Shown piece after piece: positions 7,041-13,459 of a stretch of 16,090 nt of DNA. This stretch comes from an uncultured Shinella sp. (lineage in GTDB: Bacteria > Pseudomonadota > Alphaproteobacteria > Rhizobiales > Rhizobiaceae), in the NCBI RefSeq assembly GCF_946479415.1, contig NZ_CAMLFY010000107.1, forward strand, positions 1 to 16,090, written 5' to 3'. The notes below the pieces were generated by a model that was not told the origin of the DNA, searched no databases, and saw only the letters and a program-made list of their open reading frames with translations. How positions within the stretch are numbered: the stretch's first letter is position 1; every line of letters begins with the position of its first letter. Both the position numbers and the translations under genes were made by a program.

Positions 7041-7922
7041 ATGATCGAGGGCCTCATGTCTCTCCTGCCATTCCTGATTTCCGGCCTGGGGATCGGCGCG
7101 GTCTATGCGCTGTCCGGCGTCGGCCTCGTCATTCTCTACCGCTCGACCGGCGTGCTCAATTTCGCCTTCGGTGCCTTCGGTGCACTCGGTGCCCATGTCG
7201 CCTGGCAGGTTCTGCAATGGAACTGGCCGCTGGCGCTTGCCATACTCTTCGGCGTGCTCACCTCGACTTTGGTGAGCTTCCTCTACGGCCGCCTTTTCGC
7301 GCCGTTGCTCTCCCACCGCGACATCGTCGTGCGCGCCGTCGGCACGCTGGCGCCCGCGCTGGTGCTGATCGCCGCCATGGGCGTCATCTGGGGCGAGCTG
7401 CCGCGCCGCCTGCAGTTTCCGACCGACCAGATGTATCTCACCGTGTTCGGCGTGCGGCTCACCTTCACCCGACTGATCGCGCTCGTCCTGTCGCTCGCCA
7501 TGGTCGGCGCCATCACGCTGCTCCTGAACCGCACCCGCCTTGGCCTCGACATGCGTGCGCTTGCCAATGATCGTGACCTCTCGGCCATTCTCGGCGTGCG
7601 TGTGCTGCATACGGAAACCGCCGCCTGGGTCATCACCGGCCTGTTCTCCGGCCTCGCCGGCCTGCTGCTTGCCGATCTAGTGCGCCTGCAGGGCACGTTC
7701 CTGACCTTCGTCGTCATCCCGGCCATCGCCGCCGCGATCCTCGGCCAGCTGCGGTCGCTCTACATCACGGCGATCGCCGGTGTCGGCATCGGCCTTGCCG
7801 AAGCCGTGCTGACGCCGATCACGCTGATCTCGCCCTATCGTGCGGCCGCCCCCTTCGTCATCGCGCTCATCGCCGTGACGATCCTCGGCAGCACCTCCCG
7901 TGCCTCGATGAGGGACCGATGA
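7041..7922 (+). CDS. LivH-type branched-chain amino acid/HAAT ABC transporter permease
   Basis: Inner-membrane permease subunit, 293 aa, with many hydrophobic segments from residue 6 to the C-terminus. Family marks include ISGLGIGAVYALSGVGLVILY at the N-terminus, the GVLNFAFGAFGALGA segment (equivalent to the NFAxG motif of LivH), and a cytoplasmic coupling loop LDMRALANDRDLSAILGVRV near 170-190 that contacts an ATPase. ATG 7041 lacks a good ribosome site. The in-frame ATG at 7056 (starting MSLLPFL) is preceded by GAGGG with 4-nt spacing and may be the true start. The stop overlaps the LivM start (ATGA). It forms the translocation pore with the next protein. Confidence 0.92.
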   Translation: MIEGLMSLLPFLISGLGIGAVYALSGVGLVILYRSTGVLNFAFGAFGALGAHVAWQVLQWNWPLALAILFGVLTSTLVSFLYGRLFAPLLSHRDIVVRAVGTLAPALVLIAAMGVIWGELPRRLQFPTDQMYLTVFGVRLTFTRLIALVLSLAMVGAITLLLNRTRLGLDMRALANDRDLSAILGVRVLHTETAAWVITGLFSGLAGLLLADLVRLQGTFLTFVVIPAIAAAILGQLRSLYITAIAGVGIGLAEAVLTPITLISPYRAAAPFVIALIAVTILGSTSRASMRDR

Positions 7923-8950
7923 ACACCCAGAGAACCCTTGCCCCGGCCGCCGTGCCGCTTGCCCCGGAAGCCACCGTTCGAAAGCCGCGCCCGCTGCTTG
8001 CCGTAGCCCTTGCCATGGCGATCTTTTCCGCCGCCGTCGCGCTTCTCGCCAATGCCTTCTGGCTGTCGGCGCTGACCTCGGCCATGGCGCTGTCGCTCTC
8101 CGTCGCCGGTGTCGCAGTGCTCTATGGCCAGCTCGGGCTCGTCTCGCTCTGCCAGTTCGCGCTGGTCGGGGTCGGCGGCTGGGTCACGCTGCGCATCGGC
8201 CATGGTTTTGCGCCGCCCTTCGAGGTGAGCTTGCTTGCCGGCGGCGTGGTCTCGGCATTGCTCGGCCTGCTGTTCGGCGTGCCTGCGCTGCGCCTGCGCG
8301 GCCTCTATCTCGCACTGGTGACGCTGATGCTGGCCGGTGCCTTCCAGATCGTGATTTCCGCCTGGGGTTTTCCCGATGGCGGTCCGGGTTTCCTCGGCCG
8401 TGCCGATGGGGTGGGTCGCTCCATGCTGGCGCGCCCGGCGCTGGCGACCGAGGCGGTGCCGTATTTCCTCTATTGCGCCGTCATCGCCACGCTCGGCTTG
8501 ATGCTGGTGCAGGCGCACAAGATCACCCGGCCGGGCCGTGCCTGGGCGCTGATCCGCAAGGGTGAGACAGTGGCGATCGCCTCCGGCGTCAATGTGCTCG
8601 CCTACAAGGCCTGGGCCTTCGCGCTTTCGGGTTTCCTCGCGGGCATTGCGGGCGGCCTGCTCGCCGGCAATGTCGGCCAGCTGGAAGGCCGCGCGTTCTC
8701 TGCATTTGAGAGCCTCAATCTCTTCGCGCTGGCGACGGTCGGCGGTGCCTTCCACTGGTACGGCGCCGTCATCGCCGGCCTTCTGCTGCGCGCGCTGCCG
8801 GCCCTGCTCACCGATCTCGGCATCGACGGCTATGTCACCATCGGCATTTTCGGCGTTGCGTTGTTCCATGCGCTGGCTACGGCGCCGACCGGCATTGCCG
8901 GCCAGATCGCCAATCTCCTTGCACGCTTTACCAGGGGAGGCGAGCGATGA
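7919..8950 (+). CDS. LivM-type branched-chain amino acid/HAAT ABC transporter permease
   Basis: Second permease subunit, 343 aa. It has an N-terminal cytoplasmic Pro/Ala-rich stretch of about 25 residues, then multiple membrane segments. LivM marks are VAVLYGQLGLVSLCQFALVG near 67-86, LRLRGLYLALVTLMLAGAFQ near 123-142, and a coupling loop GRAWALIRKGETVAIASGVNV near 207-227. It overlaps LivH by 4 nt (ATGA) and the next ATPase by 4 nt (ATGA). AGGGA precedes the start at only 3-nt spacing, so translation probably relies on coupling. The gene is a stand-alone permease, unlike the possibly fused protein at the left edge. Confidence 0.93.
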   Translation: MNTQRTLAPAAVPLAPEATVRKPRPLLAVALAMAIFSAAVALLANAFWLSALTSAMALSLSVAGVAVLYGQLGLVSLCQFALVGVGGWVTLRIGHGFAPPFEVSLLAGGVVSALLGLLFGVPALRLRGLYLALVTLMLAGAFQIVISAWGFPDGGPGFLGRADGVGRSMLARPALATEAVPYFLYCAVIATLGLMLVQAHKITRPGRAWALIRKGETVAIASGVNVLAYKAWAFALSGFLAGIAGGLLAGNVGQLEGRAFSAFESLNLFALATVGGAFHWYGAVIAGLLLRALPALLTDLGIDGYVTIGIFGVALFHALATAPTGIAGQIANLLARFTRGGER

Positions 8951-9651
8951 TCGAAATCGAAACGCTCTCGGTCCGTTTCGGCGGCATCAAGCCGATCGAC
9001 CAGCTGACCGCCATGCTGAGCGCGCCCGTCTCCGGCCTCATCGGCCCGAACGGCGCCGGTAAGACGACGCTGCTCAACGTGCTCTCCGGTTTCGTGCGCC
9101 CCGTCGAAGGCGTCATCAAACTGGATGGCCGTTCGCTGCTGCCGCTCTCGCCGCTGCAACGGGTGCGGGCCGGCCTGCGCCGCTCGTTCCAGACGGAGCA
9201 GGTGGTGGAAGACCTGACCGCCCGCGACAATCTCGCGGCGCTTGCCGACAATGTCGCTGCCGTGGGCGAGCGCAGCCGCACGACGGATCGCGCGCTCGAT
9301 TTCGTCGGTCTCGGCAGCGTCGCCCACCGCCTCGGCGCCCGGCTGAACCTCTTCGAGCGACGATTGGTGGAACTCGGCAAATGCCTGATCGGCACGCCGC
9401 GCCTGATCCTGCTCGACGAACCCGCCGCCGGCCTGACGGACGAGGAGGGCGCACGCCTGCGCGACCTTGTTCTCGCCATTCCCGATGCCTTCGGGGCGCA
9501 GGTCATCGTTATCGACCACGACGTGGAACTCATCCGCGCCATGTGCGCGGAAACGCTGGTGCTCGACTATGGCAAGCGTCTGGCGCTCGGTCGCACGGAG
9601 ACGGTGCTTGCCGATCCCGATGTCCGCCGCGCCTATCTGGGAGAACTGTGA
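8947..9651 (+). CDS. LivG-type ABC transporter ATP-binding protein with non-canonical signature motif
   Basis: ATPase subunit of the second importer, 234 aa, about 20 residues shorter than classical LivG. Walker A GPNGAGKTT is at residues 33-41, Q-loop RRSFQTEQ at 78-85, Walker B LILLDEPAAGL at 153-163, and a switch His in VIDHDVEL. The signature region reads LNLFERRLVEL (133-143) where LivG normally has an AYGQQRRLEIA-like sequence, so the Ser/Gly of the ABC signature are missing. The segment between Q-loop and signature is also short. The start is well supported: GGGGAGG (8934-8940) lies 6 nt before ATG 8947, inside the end of LivM. It should pair with the next LivF-type protein, whose signature is intact. 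Confidence 0.92.
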   Translation: MIEIETLSVRFGGIKPIDQLTAMLSAPVSGLIGPNGAGKTTLLNVLSGFVRPVEGVIKLDGRSLLPLSPLQRVRAGLRRSFQTEQVVEDLTARDNLAALADNVAAVGERSRTTDRALDFVGLGSVAHRLGARLNLFERRLVELGKCLIGTPRLILLDEPAAGLTDEEGARLRDLVLAIPDAFGAQVIVIDHDVELIRAMCAETLVLDYGKRLALGRTETVLADPDVRRAYLGEL

Positions 9652-10367
9652 TGAGCAAGGACACCATCACCGTCGACAATCTCGTCGTCGAGCGTGGCGG
9701 CAAGCGCGTGCTGCACGGCATTTCCTTCGCGCTCCAGCCGGGGGCGATCAGCACCCTTCTCGGCGCGAACGGTGCCGGCAAATCCAGCACCGTCATGGCG
9801 CTTTCCGGCGCCATTTCCACCGCATCGGGCAGCGTCTCGCTCGGCGACCTCAGGCTGACGGGGCTTTCGCCCGATGCGGTGCGCCGGCGTGGCGTGGCCA
9901 TGGTGCCGGAAGGGCACCGTGTGCTCGGCCAGATGAGCGTCGAGGACAATCTGCTCGTCTCGGTGCTCGAGCGCGGCACGACGGCGCGGCGCGACGGGTT
10001 GGCGCGGGCCTTCGCTATCTTTCCGGAACTCGAAGCCCGCCGTCGTCAGCTTGCCGGCGATCTCTCGGGCGGCCAGAAGCAGATGCTGGCGATGGCGCAG
10101 GCCTTTCTGGCAAAGCCACGCTTCATGATTGTCGACGAACTCTCGCTCGGTCTTGCGCCCGCCATCGTCAAGCGGCTGGCGGAGGCGCTCACCCTTGCCG
10201 CCCAGGATGGCATCGGCGTGCTGCTCATCGAGCAGTTCGCCAATCTGGCGCTCGGTCTTGCCAGCCATGCGTTGGTGATGGAGCGCGGCCGCATCGTCTT
10301 CGACGGATCCTCGCAAACCCTGCGCCAGCAGCCGGATATCCTGCACGGCGCCTATCTGGCGGTGTGA
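9651..10367 (+). CDS. LivF-type ABC transporter ATP-binding protein
   Basis: Partner ATPase of the second importer, 238 aa. It has Walker A GANGAGKSS, the GVAMVPEGHRVLGQMSVEDNL segment typical of LivF, canonical signature LSGGQKQM, Walker B FMIVDE followed by LSLGLAP, and LLIEQFANLAL near the C-terminus. ATG 9651 overlaps the LivG stop by 1 nt (TGATG) and is preceded by GGGAGA (9639-9644). The frame remains open upstream to 9381, but that part overlaps LivG in another frame and is not expected to be translated. An AraC-family regulator starts 3 nt downstream, so both are on one message. Confidence 0.94.
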   Translation: MSKDTITVDNLVVERGGKRVLHGISFALQPGAISTLLGANGAGKSSTVMALSGAISTASGSVSLGDLRLTGLSPDAVRRRGVAMVPEGHRVLGQMSVEDNLLVSVLERGTTARRDGLARAFAIFPELEARRRQLAGDLSGGQKQMLAMAQAFLAKPRFMIVDELSLGLAPAIVKRLAEALTLAAQDGIGVLLIEQFANLALGLASHALVMERGRIVFDGSSQTLRQQPDILHGAYLAV

Positions 10368-10370
10368 GCC

Positions 10371-11309
10371 ATGGGCACGCTTTCGCCGCTCGAAGCCGCA
10401 ACCGGTCTGGATGTCCGCTTCGTCGCCCGCCGGCTGTTCGGCTCCGTGCGGCTGCATTTTTCCGAGGGGCGAGAGCGGGCGAGCCGCATCGTTTCGGCGA
10501 AACTCGGCCAGTGCCGGCTGACACGGCTGAATGCCGAGGCGCATCTGGTCGATGGCAGCCGCGTGCTGTCGGATGGCAACCGGCCGGATATGATCAAGCT
10601 GATCATCCAGCCGCATGGCCGCTCCGTCTTCCACCAGGGCGGCTGTGATCTCACCGTCAGTTCGCAGGCGCTGGTGATCTACGATCCCGCCTATAGCTAC
10701 CGGCTCGAAAACCCCATGCCCGTCGAAGTGCTGATGCTGCAGGTGCCGCGCGAGACGCTGCCGCGCGCGGTAGTCGGACGCCTGCGCCGACCGATGGCGG
10801 CCCCACTCGCGCCCGGGGGGCTGCAAAATATCCTGCTGTCGATGATGCAGGGGGCCGTGCTGGAGATGGATAGATTTGACGCCGCAGGCCGCGAAAGCCT
10901 CGGCCGGGCGATGGCGGACCTGACGCGCACCGTCATCACCGATTGCTCGCTGGCCGACCATCCGGCCGATGCGCCGCCGCTGGCTTTGCTGTTTGATCGT
11001 ATCAAGGCTTACGTGGCGGACAATATCCAGCGGAGCGATCTCGATGCGGCGGATATTGCGCGGCGCATGGGCTGTTCGGTGCGCTATGTCTACCGGGCTT
11101 TCGAGGTGCAGGGCCTCACACCGGCCGATTTCATTTGGGGGCAGCGTCTTCAAACGGCGGCCGAAGCCCTGCGCAATCGCCCGGTCCGTCCCGGTTCCAT
11201 CGCCGAAGTCGCTTTCGAGTTCGGCTTTTCCTCCAGCGCGCATTTTTCGCGACTCTTTCGCCAGCGGTATGATCGAACGCCGTCGCAATGGCGGGAGGCG
11301 GCGGAGTGA
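10371..11309 (+). CDS. AraC-family transcriptional regulator (second copy in the locus)
   Basis: Regulator of 312 aa. The N-terminal sensor region has the AraC_binding_2-like pattern LIIQPHGRSVFHQ near 77-89, then ALVIYDPAYSYRLENP near 100-115. The C-terminal domain has two helix-turn-helices, at about 225-246 (DAADIARRMGCSVRYVYRAF) and 276-297 (SIAEVAFEFGFSSSAHFSR), ending in the usual RTPSQWR. It is the last gene of the transporter operon, 3 nt after LivF, with only a weak ribosome site. It is clearly distinct from the regulator at 1633, and both follow a LivF-type gene. It may sense the imported compound or a metabolite and control the minus-strand units opposite; this is inference. Its stop codon sits in the loop of the hairpin at 11295-11320. 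Confidence 0.92.
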   Translation: MGTLSPLEAATGLDVRFVARRLFGSVRLHFSEGRERASRIVSAKLGQCRLTRLNAEAHLVDGSRVLSDGNRPDMIKLIIQPHGRSVFHQGGCDLTVSSQALVIYDPAYSYRLENPMPVEVLMLQVPRETLPRAVVGRLRRPMAAPLAPGGLQNILLSMMQGAVLEMDRFDAAGRESLGRAMADLTRTVITDCSLADHPADAPPLALLFDRIKAYVADNIQRSDLDAADIARRMGCSVRYVYRAFEVQGLTPADFIWGQRLQTAAEALRNRPVRPGSIAEVAFEFGFSSSAHFSRLFRQRYDRTPSQWREAAE

Positions 11310-11320
11310 TCCGCCGCCTC
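11295..11320. terminator. Candidate bidirectional terminator hairpin between convergent operons
   Basis: GAGGCGGCGGA (11295-11305) and TCCGCCGCCTC (11310-11320) form a perfect 11-bp stem with tetraloop GTGA. The TGA stop codon of the AraC-family gene is in the loop. The SnoaL-like gene ends at 11331 on the opposite strand, so the hairpin lies between convergent transcription units. Neither side has a T-run. It may therefore act as a weak or Rho-assisted terminator or a 3'-end stabiliser. Confidence 0.6.
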
Positions 11321-11330
11321 TGCCGGTCAT

Positions 11331-11723
11331 TCAGGCCTGCATCGCCTCGGCGACGCGCAGCGTGTCGGTGAACTGCTCGAAGCGGCGGATCTTGTCGTCC
11401 GCCACGCCCCAGACATGCACGACACGCACATTCATCGCCTTGCCGGTCACCTTGTAGGTGGCCGTGTAGGTGCCGATGGCGACCACGTCGTTGCCGGCAT
11501 CGAGAAGGCGCTCCAGCGTGAAGGTGTAGCCATCCCAGGCTGCACCCAGCGCTGCGAAGACGTTCTGCACGATTGCATCGGGGCCGACATAGGTCCCGGC
11601 GCAGGGAAAGCCGTCCATCTCCGTCCAGCGGCAATCCTCGGCGATATCGGCGAGCATGCCGGCCATGTCGCGGCGGGCATTGGCGTCGTAGTGGGCTTTG
11701 ACGATCTCGTAAGCGGTACGCAT
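11331..11723 (-). CDS. SnoaL/NTF2-like fold protein (nuclear transport factor 2 family)
   Basis: Small cytoplasmic protein of 130 aa with the cone-shaped alpha+beta-barrel pattern of the SnoaL/ketosteroid isomerase-like superfamily: a first helix YEIVKAHYDANARRDMAGML, then W33-containing ECRWTEM-type strand sequence (seen as EDCRWTEMDGFP), GTYVGPDAIVQNVFAALG, and alternating strands DVVAIGTYTATYK and VRVVHVWGVADDKIRRFEQF. Members are isomerases, hydratases, dehydratases or binding proteins; the reaction cannot be assigned. ATG 11723 overlaps the stop of the MoaF-family gene by 1 nt (TGATG), so the two are translationally coupled. It is the last gene of the SDR-moaF-snoaL unit. Confidence 0.82.
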   Translation of the reverse strand: MRTAYEIVKAHYDANARRDMAGMLADIAEDCRWTEMDGFPCAGTYVGPDAIVQNVFAALGAAWDGYTFTLERLLDAGNDVVAIGTYTATYKVTGKAMNVRVVHVWGVADDKIRRFEQFTDTLRVAEAMQA

Positions 11724-12505
11724 CAGACGGGTGCCTCGCCGGGCTGGTAGAAGGTCACGGAGGCCTTGCGGATGAAGGCGCCGGCATTGCTGTTCTGGAT
11801 CGCACCCTCACCATTGATGCCGAGGAACTTGCCGGTCGAGCGCATGTCGTCGAAGTTGTAGAAAAAGGTCGAGGCGACCGGGATCTTGAACTCGCGGAAG
11901 GTGAAGATGTACTGCCCCTCGGCGAATTTGTAGGTCGTGGCAAGGTCCACGTCGCCGTGGCCGCGCTGCACGCCGACCAGGCACTGCCAGGCATAGCGCT
12001 TCGAGGACAGGTAGGTGTGCTCGTAGACATGGTTGGGGCTGTAGGTGAAATGGGCGCGCAGGCCGATGAGGTCGCGCGTCTCCTCCGGCACCATGCCGCT
12101 TGCTTCCCCGCCGGCAATCACGCCCGGGCGGAAAATCTGGCCGACCTGCGGTTCGCCCACCGTCTCCTCTTTGGAGTGCACGATCGAAAGGATCGACAGC
12201 GCGCGGCGGGAGGCGAGGTTGAGGATGACGGTCTCGGCCTCGAGCGGCTTGTCCGTGAAGGCGATCTCGACGAAATAGGTGTCGGGCGCGACCTCGACCA
12301 CCTCAACGCTGTCGGTGCCCGAACCGGATGCATCCGTCCAGGTCACCTTGTCCTTGGTGAAATCGAGGGTGAGTTCGCGGCCGTCGTCGAAATGGACGGT
12401 GTGTTTCGTGCCGGCCAGCACCTCTGTCAGAGGCAGGCGGTTGGTGTCGATGCCATAGGCGAATTGGTCGTAGGTCTTCCAGTCCTTGGGGTTTTGCTGC
12501 GCCAT
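11723..12505 (-). CDS. moaF: MoaF-family protein
   Basis: Protein of 260 aa that matches the MoaF family from memory of its pattern. The N-terminal domain has LAGTKHTVHFDDGRELTLDF near 30-49 and VTW at 54-56. The C-terminal domain has LRAHFTYSPNHVYEHTYLS near 149-167, RYAWQCLVG near 170-178, then YIFTFREFKIP and DDMRSTGKFLG near 199-229. Despite the family name (molybdenum cofactor biosynthesis protein F), the Klebsiella gene belongs to a monoamine regulon, and no molybdopterin synthesis gene is visible here. The lipocalin-like barrel pattern would suit binding of a small hydrophobic molecule; this is inference. AGGAGG lies upstream of ATG 12505. The gene follows the SDR by 12 nt and overlaps the SnoaL-like gene. 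Confidence 0.82.
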   Translation of the reverse strand: MAQQNPKDWKTYDQFAYGIDTNRLPLTEVLAGTKHTVHFDDGRELTLDFTKDKVTWTDASGSGTDSVEVVEVAPDTYFVEIAFTDKPLEAETVILNLASRRALSILSIVHSKEETVGEPQVGQIFRPGVIAGGEASGMVPEETRDLIGLRAHFTYSPNHVYEHTYLSSKRYAWQCLVGVQRGHGDVDLATTYKFAEGQYIFTFREFKIPVASTFFYNFDDMRSTGKFLGINGEGAIQNSNAGAFIRKASVTFYQPGEAPV

Positions 12506-12517
12506 ATCGGGTTCCTC

Positions 12518-13306
12518 CTATTCCACAAAGGCAAGGGTTGGCAGGTCGACGGTGCCGGCACCGCCGTCGACCGTCAGGATCGCGCCATTGATCATCGCGG
12601 CCTCGCCGGAGGCGAGGAAGCAGACGGCATTGGCGACGTCTTCTGCACTTGCCGGGCGGCCGAGCGGCACATCCTTGGTGACGAGCGCATAGGCCTCGGC
12701 GATCGAGGCGAGCTTGTGCTTCTCGACCAGCATTTCCATCTGCTCGTCGGCCATCGCCGTCGTCACCCAGCCGGGGCAGACCGTGTTGGTGCGCACGCCG
12801 AGGCGGCCATAGTCGCGGGCCAGAGACTTCGCCAGGCCGATGCAGCCGTGTTTCATGGTGACGTAGCCCACGGCATCCGGCCCGGCGAAGAGACCGGCGA
12901 TAGAGGACAGCACGACGATATTGCCCTTGGAGCGGATGAGATGCGGCAGGCTCTCGCGCGCCGAGACGAAGGCGGTGTTGAGGTTGAGGCGGACGGCGAG
13001 CTCCCAGGTCTCGTCGCTCATCGAGACCGTCGGGCCGACGCCGTGGCCGCCGGCATTGGCGATCAGGATGTCGATGCCGCCGAATTTTTCGGCCGTCGCC
13101 GTCACCGCGGCCTTCATGCTCTCCGTGTCGGCTGCATCCGCCGCGAAGACGGCCGCGCCGATCTCCTCGGCGACGGCATGCAGCGGCTCCGGCCGCCGCC
13201 CGCCCAACGCCACCTTACCACCCTCGGCGGCGATGCGCCGTGCGACTGCAGCGCCGATACCCGTGCCGCCACCCGTGACGATGGCAACCTTTTTGTCAAA
13301 ACGCAT
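12518..13306 (-). CDS. Short-chain dehydrogenase/reductase (SDR) family oxidoreductase
   Basis: NAD(P)-dependent oxidoreductase of 262 aa, a classical SDR. The cofactor motif TGGGTGIG is at residues 11-18, NAG at 84-86, a structural Asn108 in RLNLN, catalytic Ser135 in VLSSIAG, and Tyr148/Lys152 in YVTMK. PGWVTTAM and the C-terminal VDGG(A) are typical. The GGRRPE segment after the second strand (35-40) with Arg residues could favour NADP, but this is weak. GGGAGG lies 5 nt before ATG 13306. It is the first gene of the SDR-moaF-snoaL unit, and the promoter region at 13307-13459 contains the 22-bp direct repeats. The substrate is unknown; a hydroxyl or keto group on the imported compound or an intermediate is likely. 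Confidence 0.93.
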   Translation of the reverse strand: MRFDKKVAIVTGGGTGIGAAVARRIAAEGGKVALGGRRPEPLHAVAEEIGAAVFAADAADTESMKAAVTATAEKFGGIDILIANAGGHGVGPTVSMSDETWELAVRLNLNTAFVSARESLPHLIRSKGNIVVLSSIAGLFAGPDAVGYVTMKHGCIGLAKSLARDYGRLGVRTNTVCPGWVTTAMADEQMEMLVEKHKLASIAEAYALVTKDVPLGRPASAEDVANAVCFLASGEAAMINGAILTVDGGAGTVDLPTLAFVE

Positions 13307-13350
13307 GGTTTCCTCCCTTTTCCGGATCGATCATGCAGCGATGGCGCGGG

Positions 13351-13394
13351 ATCGTCGCGTCCGGTTCTGCACATTCTCTTGTCCAGGACTGCAC
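13351..13394 (-). repeat. Tandem pair of 22-bp direct repeats upstream of the SDR-moaF-snoaL unit, candidate AraC-family operator
   Basis: Read on the minus strand, two adjacent 22-nt units (13394-13373 and 13372-13351) both have the form GTGCAG..C.GGAC, then two variable bases, GA, two variable bases and AT; 15 of 22 positions agree. The pair ends 44 nt before the SDR start codon at 13306. A direct repeat with a period of two helical turns near a promoter is the usual layout of AraC-family sites. The link to either regulator in the window is inferred. No convincing -10/-35 pair could be assigned. Confidence 0.55.
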
Positions 13395-13422
13395 GAAGGC
13401 CGCCGGGAGGTGCGGCCCTTCG
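13394..13422 (-). other. Imperfect stem-loop between the terminator and the direct repeats
   Basis: CGAAGGCCGC (13394-13403) can pair with GCGG and CCTTCG (13412-13415, 13417-13422), leaving one bulged C (13416) and an 8-nt loop. No T-run follows on either strand. It shares one base with the first direct repeat. It may be a second structured element after hpaI or may be incidental. The rest of the gap 13307-13459 holds only the repeats, the terminator and the SDR ribosome site. Confidence 0.35.
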
Positions 13423-13425
13423 CAC

Positions 13426-13454
13426 AAGAAAAAGGCGGCCCGTTGGGGCCGCCT
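13426..13454 (-). terminator. Intrinsic terminator downstream of hpaI
   Basis: On the minus strand AGGCGGCCC (13454-13446) pairs exactly with GGGCCGCCT (13441-13433) around a 4-nt loop, followed at once by TTTTTCTT. This is a classical Rho-independent terminator, 5 nt after the hpaI stop codon. It ends the ALDH-FAH-hpaH-hpaI message and makes the SDR gene the start of a separate transcription unit. Confidence 0.9.
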
Positions 13455-13459
13455 CTGGT

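Noticed and set aside
9633..11330. Minus-strand open frame of 565 codons
   Set aside because: Antisense to the LivF-type and AraC-family genes, low-complexity composition and no recognisable domain.
11723..12505. Assignment of the MoaF-family gene to molybdenum cofactor synthesis
   Set aside because: The name is historical; no other molybdopterin gene is present and the context is catabolic.
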